This document shows positions 37,574 to 48,300 of a DNA stretch of 52,231 bases, piece by piece. The translations under genes were made by a program, and so were the position numbers. The stretch is from Streptococcus pseudopneumoniae (GTDB lineage: Bacteria; Bacillota; Bacilli; Lactobacillales; Streptococcaceae): the NCBI RefSeq assembly GCF_001068775.1, contig NZ_JWAJ01000124.1:1-52231 (forward strand), read 5' to 3'. How positions within the stretch are numbered: the first letter of the stretch is position 1; each line of letters starts with the position of its first letter. The notes under the pieces are model-generated. The model did no database searches and was not told the DNA's origin. It worked only from the letters and a program-made list of their open reading frames with translations.

Positions 37574-40500
37574 TTTATTTAACAAATGGGAATATGCCTC
37601 TGAATGCTGCATACGCTGATGAAATTGTTCAAGAGGATAATAGCACCTACCAATTGAGTTTTCGATTCCCAACTTCTGATCCCTTGTGGGAGAAGTTGAA
37701 GGAGGAGACATTCCTAACTGCTGATGATCTTCACGGCGAGCAGGATTTTGTCATCTTCGAGGTTGAGAAGAAGCATGGTTATATTCAAGTCTATGCGAAC
37801 CAGGTGTTCACCCTCTTGAATAACTATGTGGTCAATCCAATCTCTTTGGATAGGCAGACTGGTTCGACTGCCTTGAGTCGCTTCGCTGGAAGCATCACTC
37901 GTGACAATCCGTTCTCGTTCTTCTCGGATATTGAAGATAGGCACACCTTCAATATTGGCTCTAAGAATGCCATGGAAGCATTCGCGAAAGACAAGCATTC
38001 CATCCTTGGTCAATGGGGTGGTGACCTTGTGCGTCATGGATATCAAGTTAGACTTTTAAAAAATGGCGGTTCAGAAAATGAATCGCTTTTTATGTACAAA
38101 AAGAACCTGTCTAGCTATCAGCACAAGACCTCTACCAAGTCTTTGAAGACTCGAATTACTTTCACTACGACTGTCAAAGGTGATGAAGAGAAAGCACCTG
38201 ATCGTACATTTACGGTCACAATTGATAGTCTACTCATTAACAAGTATAGTCAAATCTATGAAGATGTGATTGAGGTTAATGACCAGGATGTGAAGGATGA
38301 AGCAAGCCTTCGTAAGTATGGTGAGCAGTATTATCGAACCTCACTTTGTGACATGATGGAAGATAGCCTTGAGATTGAGGTTGTCGGCCAGAGTGACGTG
38401 CCTGTTCAGATGTTCGATATTGTTAGTCTTTTTCATGAGGTCTACAACCTTGATGTGCGTAAGAAGATTACCAAGTACACTTACTCACCAATGGCCAAGA
38501 AATTGAAATCAATTGGCTTCGGTCAGTTCCAGTCAGGTCTTGCGAATGCGATTGGTAACGCAGTGAGTGATGCTGTCAAGGACGAAACTCAACAACTTCA
38601 AGGTAATTTTGAACGGCAGTTAGCAAGAGAACTCAAGAATGCTAACCTTGCTTTTGACAGACAGAAAGAAGAGTTGGTCAATCAATTTACTGATGGCCTG
38701 AATTCTACCAAAGCAAGAGCTGAAGAAGTCAAGCAAGAACTCTCTGACACTATCAATCAGTGTTTCGACAGCTTTGAAAATGGTCCTTTACAAGATGCTA
38801 AACGTAGGGCTATAGAAGCCTTACAAAACGCTGGCGCAAGTAGTCTGCTTGCTCAGGAAGCGAAGCGAATTGGTCTGGATTCAATCGCTAAACTTGAAGA
38901 GTTTAAGACACAGGCTACGAGCGCTCAGATGACTTTGTCAAGTGATTTGGATGATTTAGCAAATGAAGTTCTATCGAAGCAAGAACAAATAAAAGATGAA
39001 GTTGATGAACAAGTTGAAGCACTAATACAGACAAAAAAAGAACTAGCTGGCGTGAAGTCAGCGCAAGCGACGTATGAAGAAACGACGACTCGCAGACTGT
39101 CAGAACTGACCAACTTGGCCGGTGGTAAGGCCAGCAAGTCAGAACTCATACAGACAGCCGAGGAGCTAGCTAGTAAGATAGCGAGTGTGCAGGCATCCGG
39201 TCGAAATCTATTCTTGAATTCACTATTCAAGCAGAATATTTCAAAAACAGGGATTTGGACTACGAGTACTTACGAGGCCGCTATTGATAGCACAGATAAG
39301 TATTTAGGTCATAATGCCTTAAAAATCGTTGGTCAGAATCCATCTGGTCGGGACGGAGGTAATCCTAAGATTACTTATCCAGCTCTGGGTCAATTTGGAA
39401 AAGTAATTTTTGGAAGTACGACTAATCAAGATGTAACCATTAGTTTTTATGCCAAGGCGAATAAAAACGGAATAATGCTGAGATCTCGATTAGGCAACAT
39501 TTGGTACAAAACCGGAAATGTAACATTGTCGACAGAAATTAAACGATATGTTATCCATATTCCCAAAAGTTGGACAAACGAATCCAAGCAGACCACAAAT
39601 GAATGGTTGTTCGATTTTAACCAAGAAGGAACCGTTTGGATTTGGATGCCGAAGTTTGAAATAAGCGATGTAGATACTTCTTATTCAGAAGCTCCTGAAG
39701 ATATTGACGGTCGGATTTCAACTGTCGAATCGACCTTCAAACAGCGTGCTGATGCACTTGATGCTGGTGTAAATCGTCTGACCGAAGGGCTTAGAACTAA
39801 AGCGGATATCAGCTCACTCAACGTGACTGCTGAGAACATCAGGCAGTCCGTGAAGAGTTTGGAAACAAGCACGCAGAACAAGCTGGACAAGAAATTGAGC
39901 ATGGCTGAATTTGAGGTGCGGGCATCTGGTATTAGACAAGAGATTGTCAATGCAACCAAAGACAAGGCAGACAAGACCTTAGTTGTGGCTGAAGCTGGGA
40001 AATTGCGTGAAGAATTTTCAAAAATGAAGGTCGGTAGTCGCAACTATGCTGAAGACTACGACTTTTCAAGAGGACTTTGGCACTATAGTCAAGGAGATAA
40101 CAGTCCACAAGATTGGACTATCTCAAACGGCGAATACAACGTCAAAGGTACGACTAACACTTGGAAGCAGATGCAAATCAATTCGAAAGAAGGTAGTCGT
40201 TCTTCTTGGAAGAGTTCAACAGCTCTTCTAGACTTGGAACTTGGCGAAACCTACACACTTTCGTTTCAAGGGATTTGCTACTCTGGCTCTTCAAGTGTTT
40301 GGCTATCATTAAGGGCCAACCGTACAGTTTCCGGTAATCCTGAAATTATACCTGGCACTTTCAACCTCACATCTAGCTGGCAGACTTATCAAGTCACTAT
40401 CCCAGCATTGACCAAGCCTGATAATTTTGACTTCTGGCGAATTATTCTTGGTTATGACGGAATTGGCCATGTGGCATTTCGCAAGGTTGAATTGACCAGA

Positions 40501-42255
40501 AGCTCAACTCGTATAGATGCAGGTCCTGCTCCTGAAGATGGCAAGACGGATCTTGTCGTTGCTAAGTCTGAATTTCAGAAAACTGCTGAAGGCTTGCGAA
40601 CTGACTTGTCAGCTATTCAGGAATATGTCAATAAAGACGGTCAGCGACAGGAAGCTTTACAGCGTTATACCCGTGAGGAAAGTGCAAAACAAGCGACGGC
40701 TGTACGTGAGCTAGTTGCGAAGGACTATGTAGGCAAAGCGGTTTATCAAGAAGATGTGAAGGGTATCAATCAGAAGATTGAAGCTGTTGAAACTAGTGCG
40801 AATAAAGAAATCGCTAGTCAAATCGCAAGTTATCGTCAATCTGTAGATGGTAAGTTCACGGATATTTCCAGTCAAGTTACGACTTATAAACAAGATGTGA
40901 GTGGCCAAATCAGTGGTCTATCAAATAGACTTACAAGCAGTGAGCAAGGAACCACTACTCAGATTTCAAATCTTTCAAATCGGATAAACAGTAACAAGCA
41001 AGGTGCAGATAATCAGATTTCAAATTTAAAGACTCAGGTCGCTACAAATAAGGATAATGCTGAACGACAAATGGGTAGAATATCTGATCAGGTCTCTGCT
41101 AACAAAGCGAATGCTGATAGGCAATTTTCGAATGTGACCAATCAGCTAGCGCGAAAAGTAGAGACTACTGACTTCCAGCGTGTTAAAGAAACCAGTCAGC
41201 TTTATGAGCGGATTTTAGGCAATACTGAAAACGGGATTGCGGATAAGGTTGCTCGCATGGCTATGACCAGCCAGCTGTTCCAGGTTGAAGTATCTAAGAA
41301 TGAAGGCCTGAAAACCGTTCAAAGACAACTTGCTGACTCATGGTCGGTTCAAAACATCAACAGTGCAGGTGATTTGATTTCAGGAATCAATTTTGGAGCC
41401 AATGGTCATAATCGACTTGACGGTAAACTGACTCACATCACGGGTGAAACCTTGATTGATAAAGCGGTTATCAAGTCTGCCATGATTGATAAGCTGAAGA
41501 CAGCCAATTTTGAAGCTGGTTCGGTGACTACTGTAGTTTTGGATGCTGAAGCTGTTACTGCGGAAAAAGTGAAATTCGATGATGCGTTTATCAAGAGAAT
41601 TACCGCGAAGGATGCGTTGATTGAAGGCATTATAAGCAAGCAAGCATTTATCAATCACCTTAACAGCATCACCATTGACGCTGATAGAATTACGGGTGGG
41701 AATTTAAGTGCTACGAATGGAGCGATGAAAATTGACTTAAACAAAGGTCAGTACGAAGTCTATACAGAAAAAGCAGCTATGAGACGTGTTGTAGCAGGTT
41801 ATCCGAATCAATTTATAAAATTTGACACCGGTATTCAAGAAGTAGCAGGTAATAGAGAAACAAAATCTGGAGTTACTGTTATAGGCTCTAATTCAGATGG
41901 GACGGAAAATGGTAATAATCAAACTTTTGCAGGAATACAGATTTGGAACAATCCTCAACAAAGAAACGTGAATTCCATAGGAGATTATTTGAGAGTATCA
42001 AATAAAGGCTTCGGAGAAAATGAAAAAGGCTGGATAATTCAGACAAGTGATACACCTACAATCGGGCCTATTGTTGATAAAGACAAACCTGAAACAGGAA
42101 AACGTTCAGCGATTTTATCTGGTGATTTTTATTTTATTAATAAATGGGGCCAAAAAGTTTCTCTCTTAGGGATCCTTGAAAGATTTATCGTCAATTTTAA
42201 TACTCTTAGAGATAAAAGAGGAATCTTATATACAGATTTCTCTGAATTAAATTAA
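37570..42255 (+). CDS. Tail-associated lysin / receptor-binding tail fibre
   Basis: 1561 residues from TTG 37570, overlapping the Dit stop (TTGA). Residues 1-350 are the endopeptidase-tail (Tal) domain (MPLNAAYADEIVQEDNSTYQ, YTYSPMAKKLKSIGFGQFQ). A long coiled coil follows. Two carbohydrate-binding-like modules start near residues 541 (ASGRNLFLNSLFKQN) and 821 (GSRNYAEDYDFSRG). Then come heptad repeats (QISNLSNRINSNKQGADNQI) and a C-terminal domain. It should bind the cell surface; PblB-like platelet adhesion is known for related S. mitis phage fibres, but is only an inference here. Confidence 0.88.
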   Translation: MIYLTNGNMPLNAAYADEIVQEDNSTYQLSFRFPTSDPLWEKLKEETFLTADDLHGEQDFVIFEVEKKHGYIQVYANQVFTLLNNYVVNPISLDRQTGSTALSRFAGSITRDNPFSFFSDIEDRHTFNIGSKNAMEAFAKDKHSILGQWGGDLVRHGYQVRLLKNGGSENESLFMYKKNLSSYQHKTSTKSLKTRITFTTTVKGDEEKAPDRTFTVTIDSLLINKYSQIYEDVIEVNDQDVKDEASLRKYGEQYYRTSLCDMMEDSLEIEVVGQSDVPVQMFDIVSLFHEVYNLDVRKKITKYTYSPMAKKLKSIGFGQFQSGLANAIGNAVSDAVKDETQQLQGNFERQLARELKNANLAFDRQKEELVNQFTDGLNSTKARAEEVKQELSDTINQCFDSFENGPLQDAKRRAIEALQNAGASSLLAQEAKRIGLDSIAKLEEFKTQATSAQMTLSSDLDDLANEVLSKQEQIKDEVDEQVEALIQTKKELAGVKSAQATYEETTTRRLSELTNLAGGKASKSELIQTAEELASKIASVQASGRNLFLNSLFKQNISKTGIWTTSTYEAAIDSTDKYLGHNALKIVGQNPSGRDGGNPKITYPALGQFGKVIFGSTTNQDVTISFYAKANKNGIMLRSRLGNIWYKTGNVTLSTEIKRYVIHIPKSWTNESKQTTNEWLFDFNQEGTVWIWMPKFEISDVDTSYSEAPEDIDGRISTVESTFKQRADALDAGVNRLTEGLRTKADISSLNVTAENIRQSVKSLETSTQNKLDKKLSMAEFEVRASGIRQEIVNATKDKADKTLVVAEAGKLREEFSKMKVGSRNYAEDYDFSRGLWHYSQGDNSPQDWTISNGEYNVKGTTNTWKQMQINSKEGSRSSWKSSTALLDLELGETYTLSFQGICYSGSSSVWLSLRANRTVSGNPEIIPGTFNLTSSWQTYQVTIPALTKPDNFDFWRIILGYDGIGHVAFRKVELTRSSTRIDAGPAPEDGKTDLVVAKSEFQKTAEGLRTDLSAIQEYVNKDGQRQEALQRYTREESAKQATAVRELVAKDYVGKAVYQEDVKGINQKIEAVETSANKEIASQIASYRQSVDGKFTDISSQVTTYKQDVSGQISGLSNRLTSSEQGTTTQISNLSNRINSNKQGADNQISNLKTQVATNKDNAERQMGRISDQVSANKANADRQFSNVTNQLARKVETTDFQRVKETSQLYERILGNTENGIADKVARMAMTSQLFQVEVSKNEGLKTVQRQLADSWSVQNINSAGDLISGINFGANGHNRLDGKLTHITGETLIDKAVIKSAMIDKLKTANFEAGSVTTVVLDAEAVTAEKVKFDDAFIKRITAKDALIEGIISKQAFINHLNSITIDADRITGGNLSATNGAMKIDLNKGQYEVYTEKAAMRRVVAGYPNQFIKFDTGIQEVAGNRETKSGVTVIGSNSDGTENGNNQTFAGIQIWNNPQQRNVNSIGDYLRVSNKGFGENEKGWIIQTSDTPTIGPIVDKDKPETGKRSAILSGDFYFINKWGQKVSLLGILERFIVNFNTLRDKRGILYTDFSELN

Positions 42256-42273
42256 TAATGCAAGGAGGCAGAA

Positions 42274-42528
42274 ATGGTTACAGAGCAAATTAATCAAGCA
42301 CTACGAATGACAATCAATGAATTGTCAACTGCATCAACGAATACTATGATTGAAAATAATTTTTCTATTGTTCAGTTGAACGATCAAAAGATTGCGAATC
42401 AGGAGTTGATGCAAGAAAACAACAACATCAAAGAACGAATCAATGAATTTGAAGCTGTTTTAGAATATGATCCAGCGCTTAAAGAATTATTTGAAGAGAC
42501 ACAAGCAAAAATGAAAGGAACTAACTAA
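42274..42528 (+). CDS. Small tail-region protein
   Basis: 84 residues, acidic coiled coil (MQENNNIKERINEFEAVLEY). GGAGG precedes ATG 42274. It overlaps the next start by one base. Family not recognised; the position suggests a fibre accessory. Confidence 0.65.
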   Translation: MVTEQINQALRMTINELSTASTNTMIENNFSIVQLNDQKIANQELMQENNNIKERINEFEAVLEYDPALKELFEETQAKMKGTN

Positions 42529-43160
42529 TGAATTACGAAGTAGCAATTAAACCATATCTTAAAGGCGCAGAAAATGTGACAGTTGTCGCAATCAAGATGG
42601 AAAACAACGGACGCTATTCTTACGAGCAAGTAGAATTGCACGGCGACCATACGCAGGATAATGAAGCAACCTTGATTCAAGAAGTGCTGGATCATATCCG
42701 TACAGAACTTGACCCAACTAATGCCATCGTCAAAACACAGGTGCAGCTTGAACAGGCTAATCAGAAGATTGCTCAGAATGAAAGCAAGCAGAATCGACTC
42801 TCTGCGCTTGCAAATAAAATCGACAAAGTAGTACGAGTCATGGCTCAAGATTCCATTATGGGTGAGAAAATCGCCTATGGAACAACCTACAAGGAACTTG
42901 TTGAACTCTTCCCATTCGCTGAAGAAGGTAAGGCCTATCAACCAGGTGATATGTTTGTGATTGAAGATCCTGAACATGTCGAATTGAACGGCGAGGGCAA
43001 GCGTGTCTTGATTCAGACAAATCAGGCTTTCACTTACAAAGGCGAATCTCTCAAACAACTTGAAGGCGGACCATCTCAAAATGGCCTTCTTGCAATCTGG
43101 AAGTGGGATGGCCAAAAGAATGGAAGTGATCTTGAAACTACTCGAGTTCCTGCACAGTAG
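42528..43160 (+). CDS. DUF1366-like tail protein
   Basis: 210 residues. MNYEVAIKPYLKGAENVTVV and ENNGRYSYEQVELHGDHTQD fit DUF1366 proteins following the tail fibre in streptococcal phages. A second part (YKELVELFPFAEEGKAYQPG, FTYKGESLKQLEGGPS) looks like a small beta domain. Function unknown. Confidence 0.65.
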   Translation: MNYEVAIKPYLKGAENVTVVAIKMENNGRYSYEQVELHGDHTQDNEATLIQEVLDHIRTELDPTNAIVKTQVQLEQANQKIAQNESKQNRLSALANKIDKVVRVMAQDSIMGEKIAYGTTYKELVELFPFAEEGKAYQPGDMFVIEDPEHVELNGEGKRVLIQTNQAFTYKGESLKQLEGGPSQNGLLAIWKWDGQKNGSDLETTRVPAQ

Positions 43161-43176
43161 ATTGGAAGTGGTCTGA

Positions 43177-43596
43177 TTGGAATTACTAGCATTTTTGGAT
43201 AAATTGAGTCCGATTCTAATCGTAATCATTCCTAGCTATTTCTCCTTCAAAAGCACGCAGAATACAAAAGAAACTGACAAGCAAATCAGTCTCTTATCTG
43301 ACAAAATTAGTGCTATTGAAAAAACAGTCTCAAATGTTGAGAACATTGGCAAAGATAATAGTAAAGGCTTGAGTATCATTGGAAAAGGTCTTCAAAGATT
43401 ACAACGTTTTCGATTGCAAGAAAACCTAAAAAAAGCCATTAGACGAGGCAATACCAATCAGCATGAGATTGAGGAATTGTCTCGTCTTTACGAAAGCTAT
43501 GTCGAGCTTGGTGGAAATGGAGCCATCAAGGTACTGTATGAAAAATTTCTAGAATTGGAAATTGTGGAGGAAAATATAAATGCAACAAATCAATGA
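43177..43596 (+). CDS. Membrane-anchored protein of the lysis module
   Basis: 139 residues from TTG 43177 with GGAAGTGG upstream. One N-terminal membrane helix (PILIVIIPSYFSF), then a helical domain (LQRLQRFRLQENLKKAIRRG) resembling hypothetical proteins that precede streptococcal phage holins. It overlaps the holin gene by 17 bases; a holin-like or accessory role is likely. Confidence 0.7.
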   Translation: MELLAFLDKLSPILIVIIPSYFSFKSTQNTKETDKQISLLSDKISAIEKTVSNVENIGKDNSKGLSIIGKGLQRLQRFRLQENLKKAIRRGNTNQHEIEELSRLYESYVELGGNGAIKVLYEKFLELEIVEENINATNQ

Positions 43597-43912
43597 AATT
43601 ATCGCAAACGGAGCCATCAGCATTTTAATCATTTTGATTGGGATTGTGGTTAAAGCAGTCAAAGATTACCTCATTAAAAAAGGTGGGGAGAAAACCATCA
43701 AAATTGTTGAGAGCTTGGCCAAAAATGCGGTCAATGCCGTAGAGCAAGTAGCTTCAGAAACTGGCTTTAAAGGCGAGGAAAAACTGGAACAGGCACGAAC
43801 TAAAATCCGTGCAGAATTGTCAAAATACAACATCAGCATGACTGACCGTGACCTTGATACCTTCGTTGAGTCAGCGGTCAAACAAATTAACGAAGAGTGG
43901 AAAGGGGAGTAA
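43580..43912 (+). CDS. Phage holin, LLH type
   Basis: 110 residues. A single membrane helix ([20 protein letters not shown]) is followed by a charged helical tail ([20 protein letters not shown]), the LLH-holin pattern. It forms membrane lesions that release the lysin encoded next. GGAGG precedes the ATG. Confidence 0.85.
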   Translation: MQQINEIIANGAISILIILIGIVVKAVKDYLIKKGGEKTIKIVESLAKNAVNAVEQVASETGFKGEEKLEQARTKIRAELSKYNISMTDRDLDTFVESAVKQINEEWKGE

Positions 43913-43914
43913 GG

Positions 43915-44859
43915 ATGGATATTGATACAAGCAGATTAAGAACTAACTTACCTCAGGTCGGTGTACAACCTTATCGTCAAGTGCATGCACACTCAACAGG
44001 AAATCGAAACTCAACCGCACAAAATGAAGCTGACTACCATTATCGTAAAGACCCTGAACTAGGGTTCTTTTCACATGTTGTCGGAAACGGCCGTGTCATG
44101 CAAGTAGGGCCTGTAAATAACGGATCTTGGGACGTTGGTGGCGGTTGGAATGCTGAGAGTTACGCAGCAGTCGAATTGATCGAAAGTCACGGAAGTAAAG
44201 AAGAGTTCATGCGTGACTACAAGCTCTATATTGAACTTCTGCGGAATCTTGCGGACGAAGCAGGCATTCCGAGAACGCTGGACTCTGACAGCCTAGCAGG
44301 AATCAAGACGCATCAATATTGCACGAATAACCAACCAAACAACCACTCAGACCATGTGGATCCATACCCTTACTTGGCAAAATGGGGCATTATCCGTGAG
44401 CAATTCAAGAAAGATATTGAAGGTGGTCTATCTGAAGCTGGCTGGAAACGTAATGAAACCGGCTGGTGGTGGGAGGAGTCGGATGGTTCTTATCCGAAAG
44501 ACCGTTGGAAGAAAGTTAACAATGAATGGTTCTACTTTGATAATCGCGGCTATTGCCTAATCAATCGATGGTTCAATGATGGGAAGGATTGGTTCTATCT
44601 TGACAAACGTGGCGCAATGGTTACAGGCTGGATGTACATCGGTAATTACTGGTATTATTTCAAGGCAGACGGTCGTATGGCTAAAGGCTGGGTGAAATAC
44701 CGAGAAACCTGGTACTATCTTGATGAAAAAGATGGCGACATGAAATCAAATCAATTCATCAAATCAGGCAACGGTTGGTACTATCTCAAACCAGACGGCA
44801 GCATGGCAGACAAACCAGAATTTACAGTTGAGCCTGATGGGCTCATCACGACAAAATAA
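43915..44859 (+). CDS. LytA-type amidase endolysin with choline-binding repeats
   Basis: 314 residues from ATG 43915 ([20 protein letters not shown]); GGGGAG precedes it. Residues 1-175 are the N-acetylmuramoyl-L-alanine amidase domain (VHAHSTGN with a zinc His, [20 protein letters not shown]). Then about six choline-binding repeats follow ([50 protein letters not shown]). The last part, [13 protein letters not shown], is as in pneumococcal LytA. It cleaves cell-wall peptide stems after release by the holin. Length fits phage LytA variants of mitis-group streptococci. Confidence 0.95.
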   Translation: MDIDTSRLRTNLPQVGVQPYRQVHAHSTGNRNSTAQNEADYHYRKDPELGFFSHVVGNGRVMQVGPVNNGSWDVGGGWNAESYAAVELIESHGSKEEFMRDYKLYIELLRNLADEAGIPRTLDSDSLAGIKTHQYCTNNQPNNHSDHVDPYPYLAKWGIIREQFKKDIEGGLSEAGWKRNETGWWWEESDGSYPKDRWKKVNNEWFYFDNRGYCLINRWFNDGKDWFYLDKRGAMVTGWMYIGNYWYYFKADGRMAKGWVKYRETWYYLDEKDGDMKSNQFIKSGNGWYYLKPDGSMADKPEFTVEPDGLITTK

Positions 44860-44890
44860 AACAGAAAGAATAAAAAATTATTACACTAGA

Positions 44891-44917
44891 CCGCAGGCTC
44901 ACGCTTGCGGTTTTTTT
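44891..44917 (+). terminator. Terminator of the prophage late operon
   Basis: CCGCA-GGCTCACGCT-TGCGG (44891-44910) with seven T. It ends the lysis module just before the right arm sites. The rest of 44918-45039 has no gene that I can see. Confidence 0.85.
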
Positions 44918-44937
44918 GATACCCAAAATGATACCCA
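44917..44937. promoter_or_regulatory. Paired TGATACCCA sites, probable integrase arm sites (right)
   Basis: TGATACCCA at 44917-44925 and 44929-44937, with the same 12-bp spacing and orientation as at 8789-8809. They lie about 100 bp inside the right attachment core. Confidence 0.6.
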
Positions 44938-45039
44938 TAATTATTGACTATGTAATTTTACGGTAATTTTTACGAATGTAACTTGTTGATTTTTCAAGGT
45001 TTTGAAGGATATTGCATAATAGTTTTCTTTTATTGCAAC

Positions 45040-45071
45040 AACAAGTTTCTGTTTACCCAATCGCAAAATAA
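45040..45071 (+). repeat. attR core: 32-bp direct repeat (right copy)
   Basis: Identical to the last 32 bases of rpmA at 8697-8728, including the stop codon, but out of any gene. It marks the right prophage border. A hairpin AAAAAGGT-CCAGTGA-ACCTTTTT (45070-45092) begins at its last two bases and may be the original rpmA terminator. Confidence 0.85.
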
Positions 45072-45128
45072 AAAGGTCCAGTGAACCTTTTTATCCCGAG
45101 CCTTGAAATGTAAAGGCTAGGAAGCTAG

Positions 45129-45177
45129 AAGTAGCATTAAATAAGGCTTTCCGAGTTTTCGGAGAGCCTATTTTTTT
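45129..45177 (+). terminator. Terminator inside a 49-bp repeat (right copy)
   Basis: Identical to 8736-8784, with the same AGGCTTTCCGA/TCGGAGAGCCT hairpin and seven T. Between this and the core copy lie 57 bases of non-coding DNA; at the left end the gap is only 7 bases. Confidence 0.85.
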
Positions 45178-45377
45178 ATCCAAAAAGAATATAAGAAATT
45201 CAAACCCTGTTCATTCGTATTTTATATATAAAACAAAGTATGAAAGCGCATCTCAATTTTAAGACTTTTTGGTAAATTAAGAGTATAATCAAAGTGTGTT
45301 ACCTTTTTATAAGATAACAGGCTAATATAATAAAGTTTAGCTTGCATATTTTTAAAATTTTATTTCAAGGAGGAATC
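45178..45377 (+). promoter_or_regulatory. iga upstream region
   Basis: TATAAT at 45284-45289 is the best -10 (no clear -35). TGTTACCTTTTTATAAGATAACA (described by its arms TGTTA and TAACA, about 45297-45319) could be a leader hairpin. AAGGAGG at about 45368-45374 is the iga ribosome-binding site. No gene is seen in this stretch. Confidence 0.5.
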
Positions 45378-48300
45378 ATGGAAAAGTACTTTGGTGAAAA
45401 ACAACAGCGTTTTTCATTTAGAAAATTATCAGTAGGACTTGTCTCTGCAACGATTTCAAGTTTATTTTTTATGTCTGTATTAGGTATCTCATCTGTAGAG
45501 GCTCAAGAGACTAAAGGTGTTCACTATAAATATGTGACAGAGTCAGAGCTATCATCAGAAGAAAAGAAGCAGCTTGTCTATGACATTCCTACATACATGG
45601 AGAATGATGATGAGACTTATTATCTTGTTTATAAATTAAATTCCCAAAATCAACTGGGAGACTTACCAAATACTGGAAGTAAGAATGATATGCAAACCCT
45701 AGTTACTGGTGCTAGCTTAGCGGCTCTGGGGATTTTAATTTTTGCCGTCTCCAAGAAAAAGGTTAAGAATAAAACAGTATTACATTTAGCATTGGTTGCA
45801 GGGATAGGAAATGGTGTCTTAGTTTCAGCTCATGCTTTAGAAAATAATCTTTTGATAAATTACAATACTGACTATGAACTGACCTTTGGAGAAAAATTAC
45901 CTCTTCCTAAAGATATTTCAGGTTACAGATATGTTGGATATATCAAAGAGGGAAACATAACTTCTGAGTCTAAAGTAAATAATCAAGAAAAATCAGCAGC
46001 CACTCCTACAAAACAACAAAATGTGGATTATAGTGTTACACCAAATTTTGTCGAGAATCCATCAACAGTACAAGCTATGCAGGAACAAACATCTGTTTCT
46101 TCAACTAAGCCGACAGAAGTTCAAGTAGTTGAAAAACCTCTCTCTGCAGAATTAACCAATCCAAGAAAAGAAGAGAAACGATCTTCAAATTCTCAATCAC
46201 AATTAGCAGAACATAAGGATGTACAAGCTGGAACTCTGGTAACCGACAAGGGTGAGCCTGCGATCCAGCCAGAGTTACCAGAAGCGGTAGTCAGTAACAA
46301 AGGCACACCAGAAGTCCAATCAGAGTTGCCAGAAGCGGTTGTAGCTGACAAAGGTGAACCAGCAGTCCAATCAGAGTTGCCAGGAGCTGTAGTTAGCGCC
46401 AAAGGCGAGCCGGAAGTTCAACCTGAATTGCCAGAAGCAGTTATAACAGACAAAGGTAAACCAGCAGTCCAATCAGAGTTGCCAGAAGCTGTAGTCAGTG
46501 ACAAAGGTGAGCCTGCGATCCAGCCAGAGTTACCAGAAGCAGTTGTAACCGATAAAGGTGAGCCTACAGTCCAACCCGCCTTGCCAGAGGCTGTTGTAAG
46601 TGATAAAGGCGTATCGGAAGTTCAACCTGCGTTACCAGAAGCAGTCGTGACTGATAAGGGTGAGCCTGAAGTTCAACCTGAATTGCCAGAAGCGGTTGTA
46701 ACCGATAAAGGTGAGCCTGAAGTTCAACCTGAATTGCCAGAAGCGGTTGTAACCGATAAAGGTGAACCTACAGTCCAACCCGCCTTACCAGAAGCTGTTG
46801 TTACTGACAAAGGTGAACCTGCAGTCCAACCTGAATTGTCAGAAGCAGTTGTTACCGATAAAGGCGAACCTGCAGTCCAACCCGCCTTACCAGAAGCTGT
46901 TGTAACTGACAAAGGTGAACCTGCAGTCCAATCAGAGTTGCCAGAGGCTATAGTCAGTGACAAAGGTGAGCCTGAAGTTCAACCTGAATTGCCAGAAGCA
47001 GTTGTTACTGATAAAGGCGAACCTGCAGTCCAACCTGAATTGCCAGAAGCAGTTGTTACTGATAAAGGCGAACCTGCAGTCCAACCCGCCTTACCAGAAG
47101 CTGTTGTAACTGACAAAGGTGAACCTGCAGTCCAATCAGAGTTACCAGAGGCTGTCGTAACCGACAAAGGCGAACCAGAGGTTCACCCAGCGTTGCCAGA
47201 AGCTGTTGTAACTGACAAAGGTGAGCCTGAACAGGTAGCCCCACTTCCAGAATACACTGGTGATATTGATCAAGTAAAGCCAGATATTCCGACTGAAAAA
47301 ACGAAAGAGCAGGATCCAGAAAAAACACTCGAATTAAGAAATGTTTCGGATATTGAGTTGTACAGCCAGACGAATGGGACTTATAAACAACATATCTCAT
47401 TGGATGGAATTCCAAAGAATACGGATAATTACTTTGTCAAGGTAAAATCTTCGGCATTTAAAGATGTCTATCTGCCAGTCTCCTCAATAACTGAAGAGGA
47501 AAGAAATGGTCAGCCAGTTTACAAAATTACAGCTAAGGCTGAGAAACTCCAGCAAGAGCAGAACAATAAATATGTCGACCATTTCACCTTCTACCTCGAT
47601 AAGAAGTCTAAAGAGGAAAAGACAAACTTTACTTCCTTTAGTAATCTGGTCAAAGCTATAAACCAAAATCCCTCTGGAACCTATCATTTAGCGGCCAGCC
47701 TGAATGCTAACGAAGTGGAGCTTGGTCCTGATGAAAGATCCTATATCAAGGGCACCTTTACTGGTCAGTTGATTGGTGAAAAAGATGGTAAGAAGTATGC
47801 TATCTATAACTTGAAAAAACCTCTGTTTGAAAACTTGAGTGGTGCTACAGTAGAAAAACTGAGCCTAAAAAATGTTACTATTTCAGGGAAAAATGATATT
47901 GCTTCACTGGCAAATGAAGCTCAGAATAACACAAAGATTAAACAAGTTCATATCGATGGTGTTCTGGCTGGAGAACGTGGTATCGGTGGATTGCTTGCTA
48001 AGGCAGACCAATCAAGCATCACAGAGAGTAGTTTCAAGGGAAGAATTGTCAATACCTATGAAACAACTGCTGCCTATAATATCGGTGGTCTGGTCGGTCA
48101 TTTGACAGGAAACAAAGCTTCACTGACTAAATCAAAAGCGACAGTAGCCATTTCATCCAACACCAATAGTTCAGATCAGACTGTTGGTGGGCTAGCAGGT
48201 CTAGTAGACCAAGATGCGCATATACAGAACAGTTATGCGGAAGGTGATATCAACAATGTCAAGCACTTTGGTAGAGTTGCGGGTGTGGCTGGATATTTGT

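Noticed and set aside
46237-47257. CRISPR-like array
   Set aside because: Units are contiguous 51-bp coding repeats without spacers and translate to one protein repeat.
46193-47415. Several open frames on the minus strand across the iga repeats
   Set aside because: The 51-bp period is a multiple of three, so antisense frames stay open by repetition; they have no start signals.
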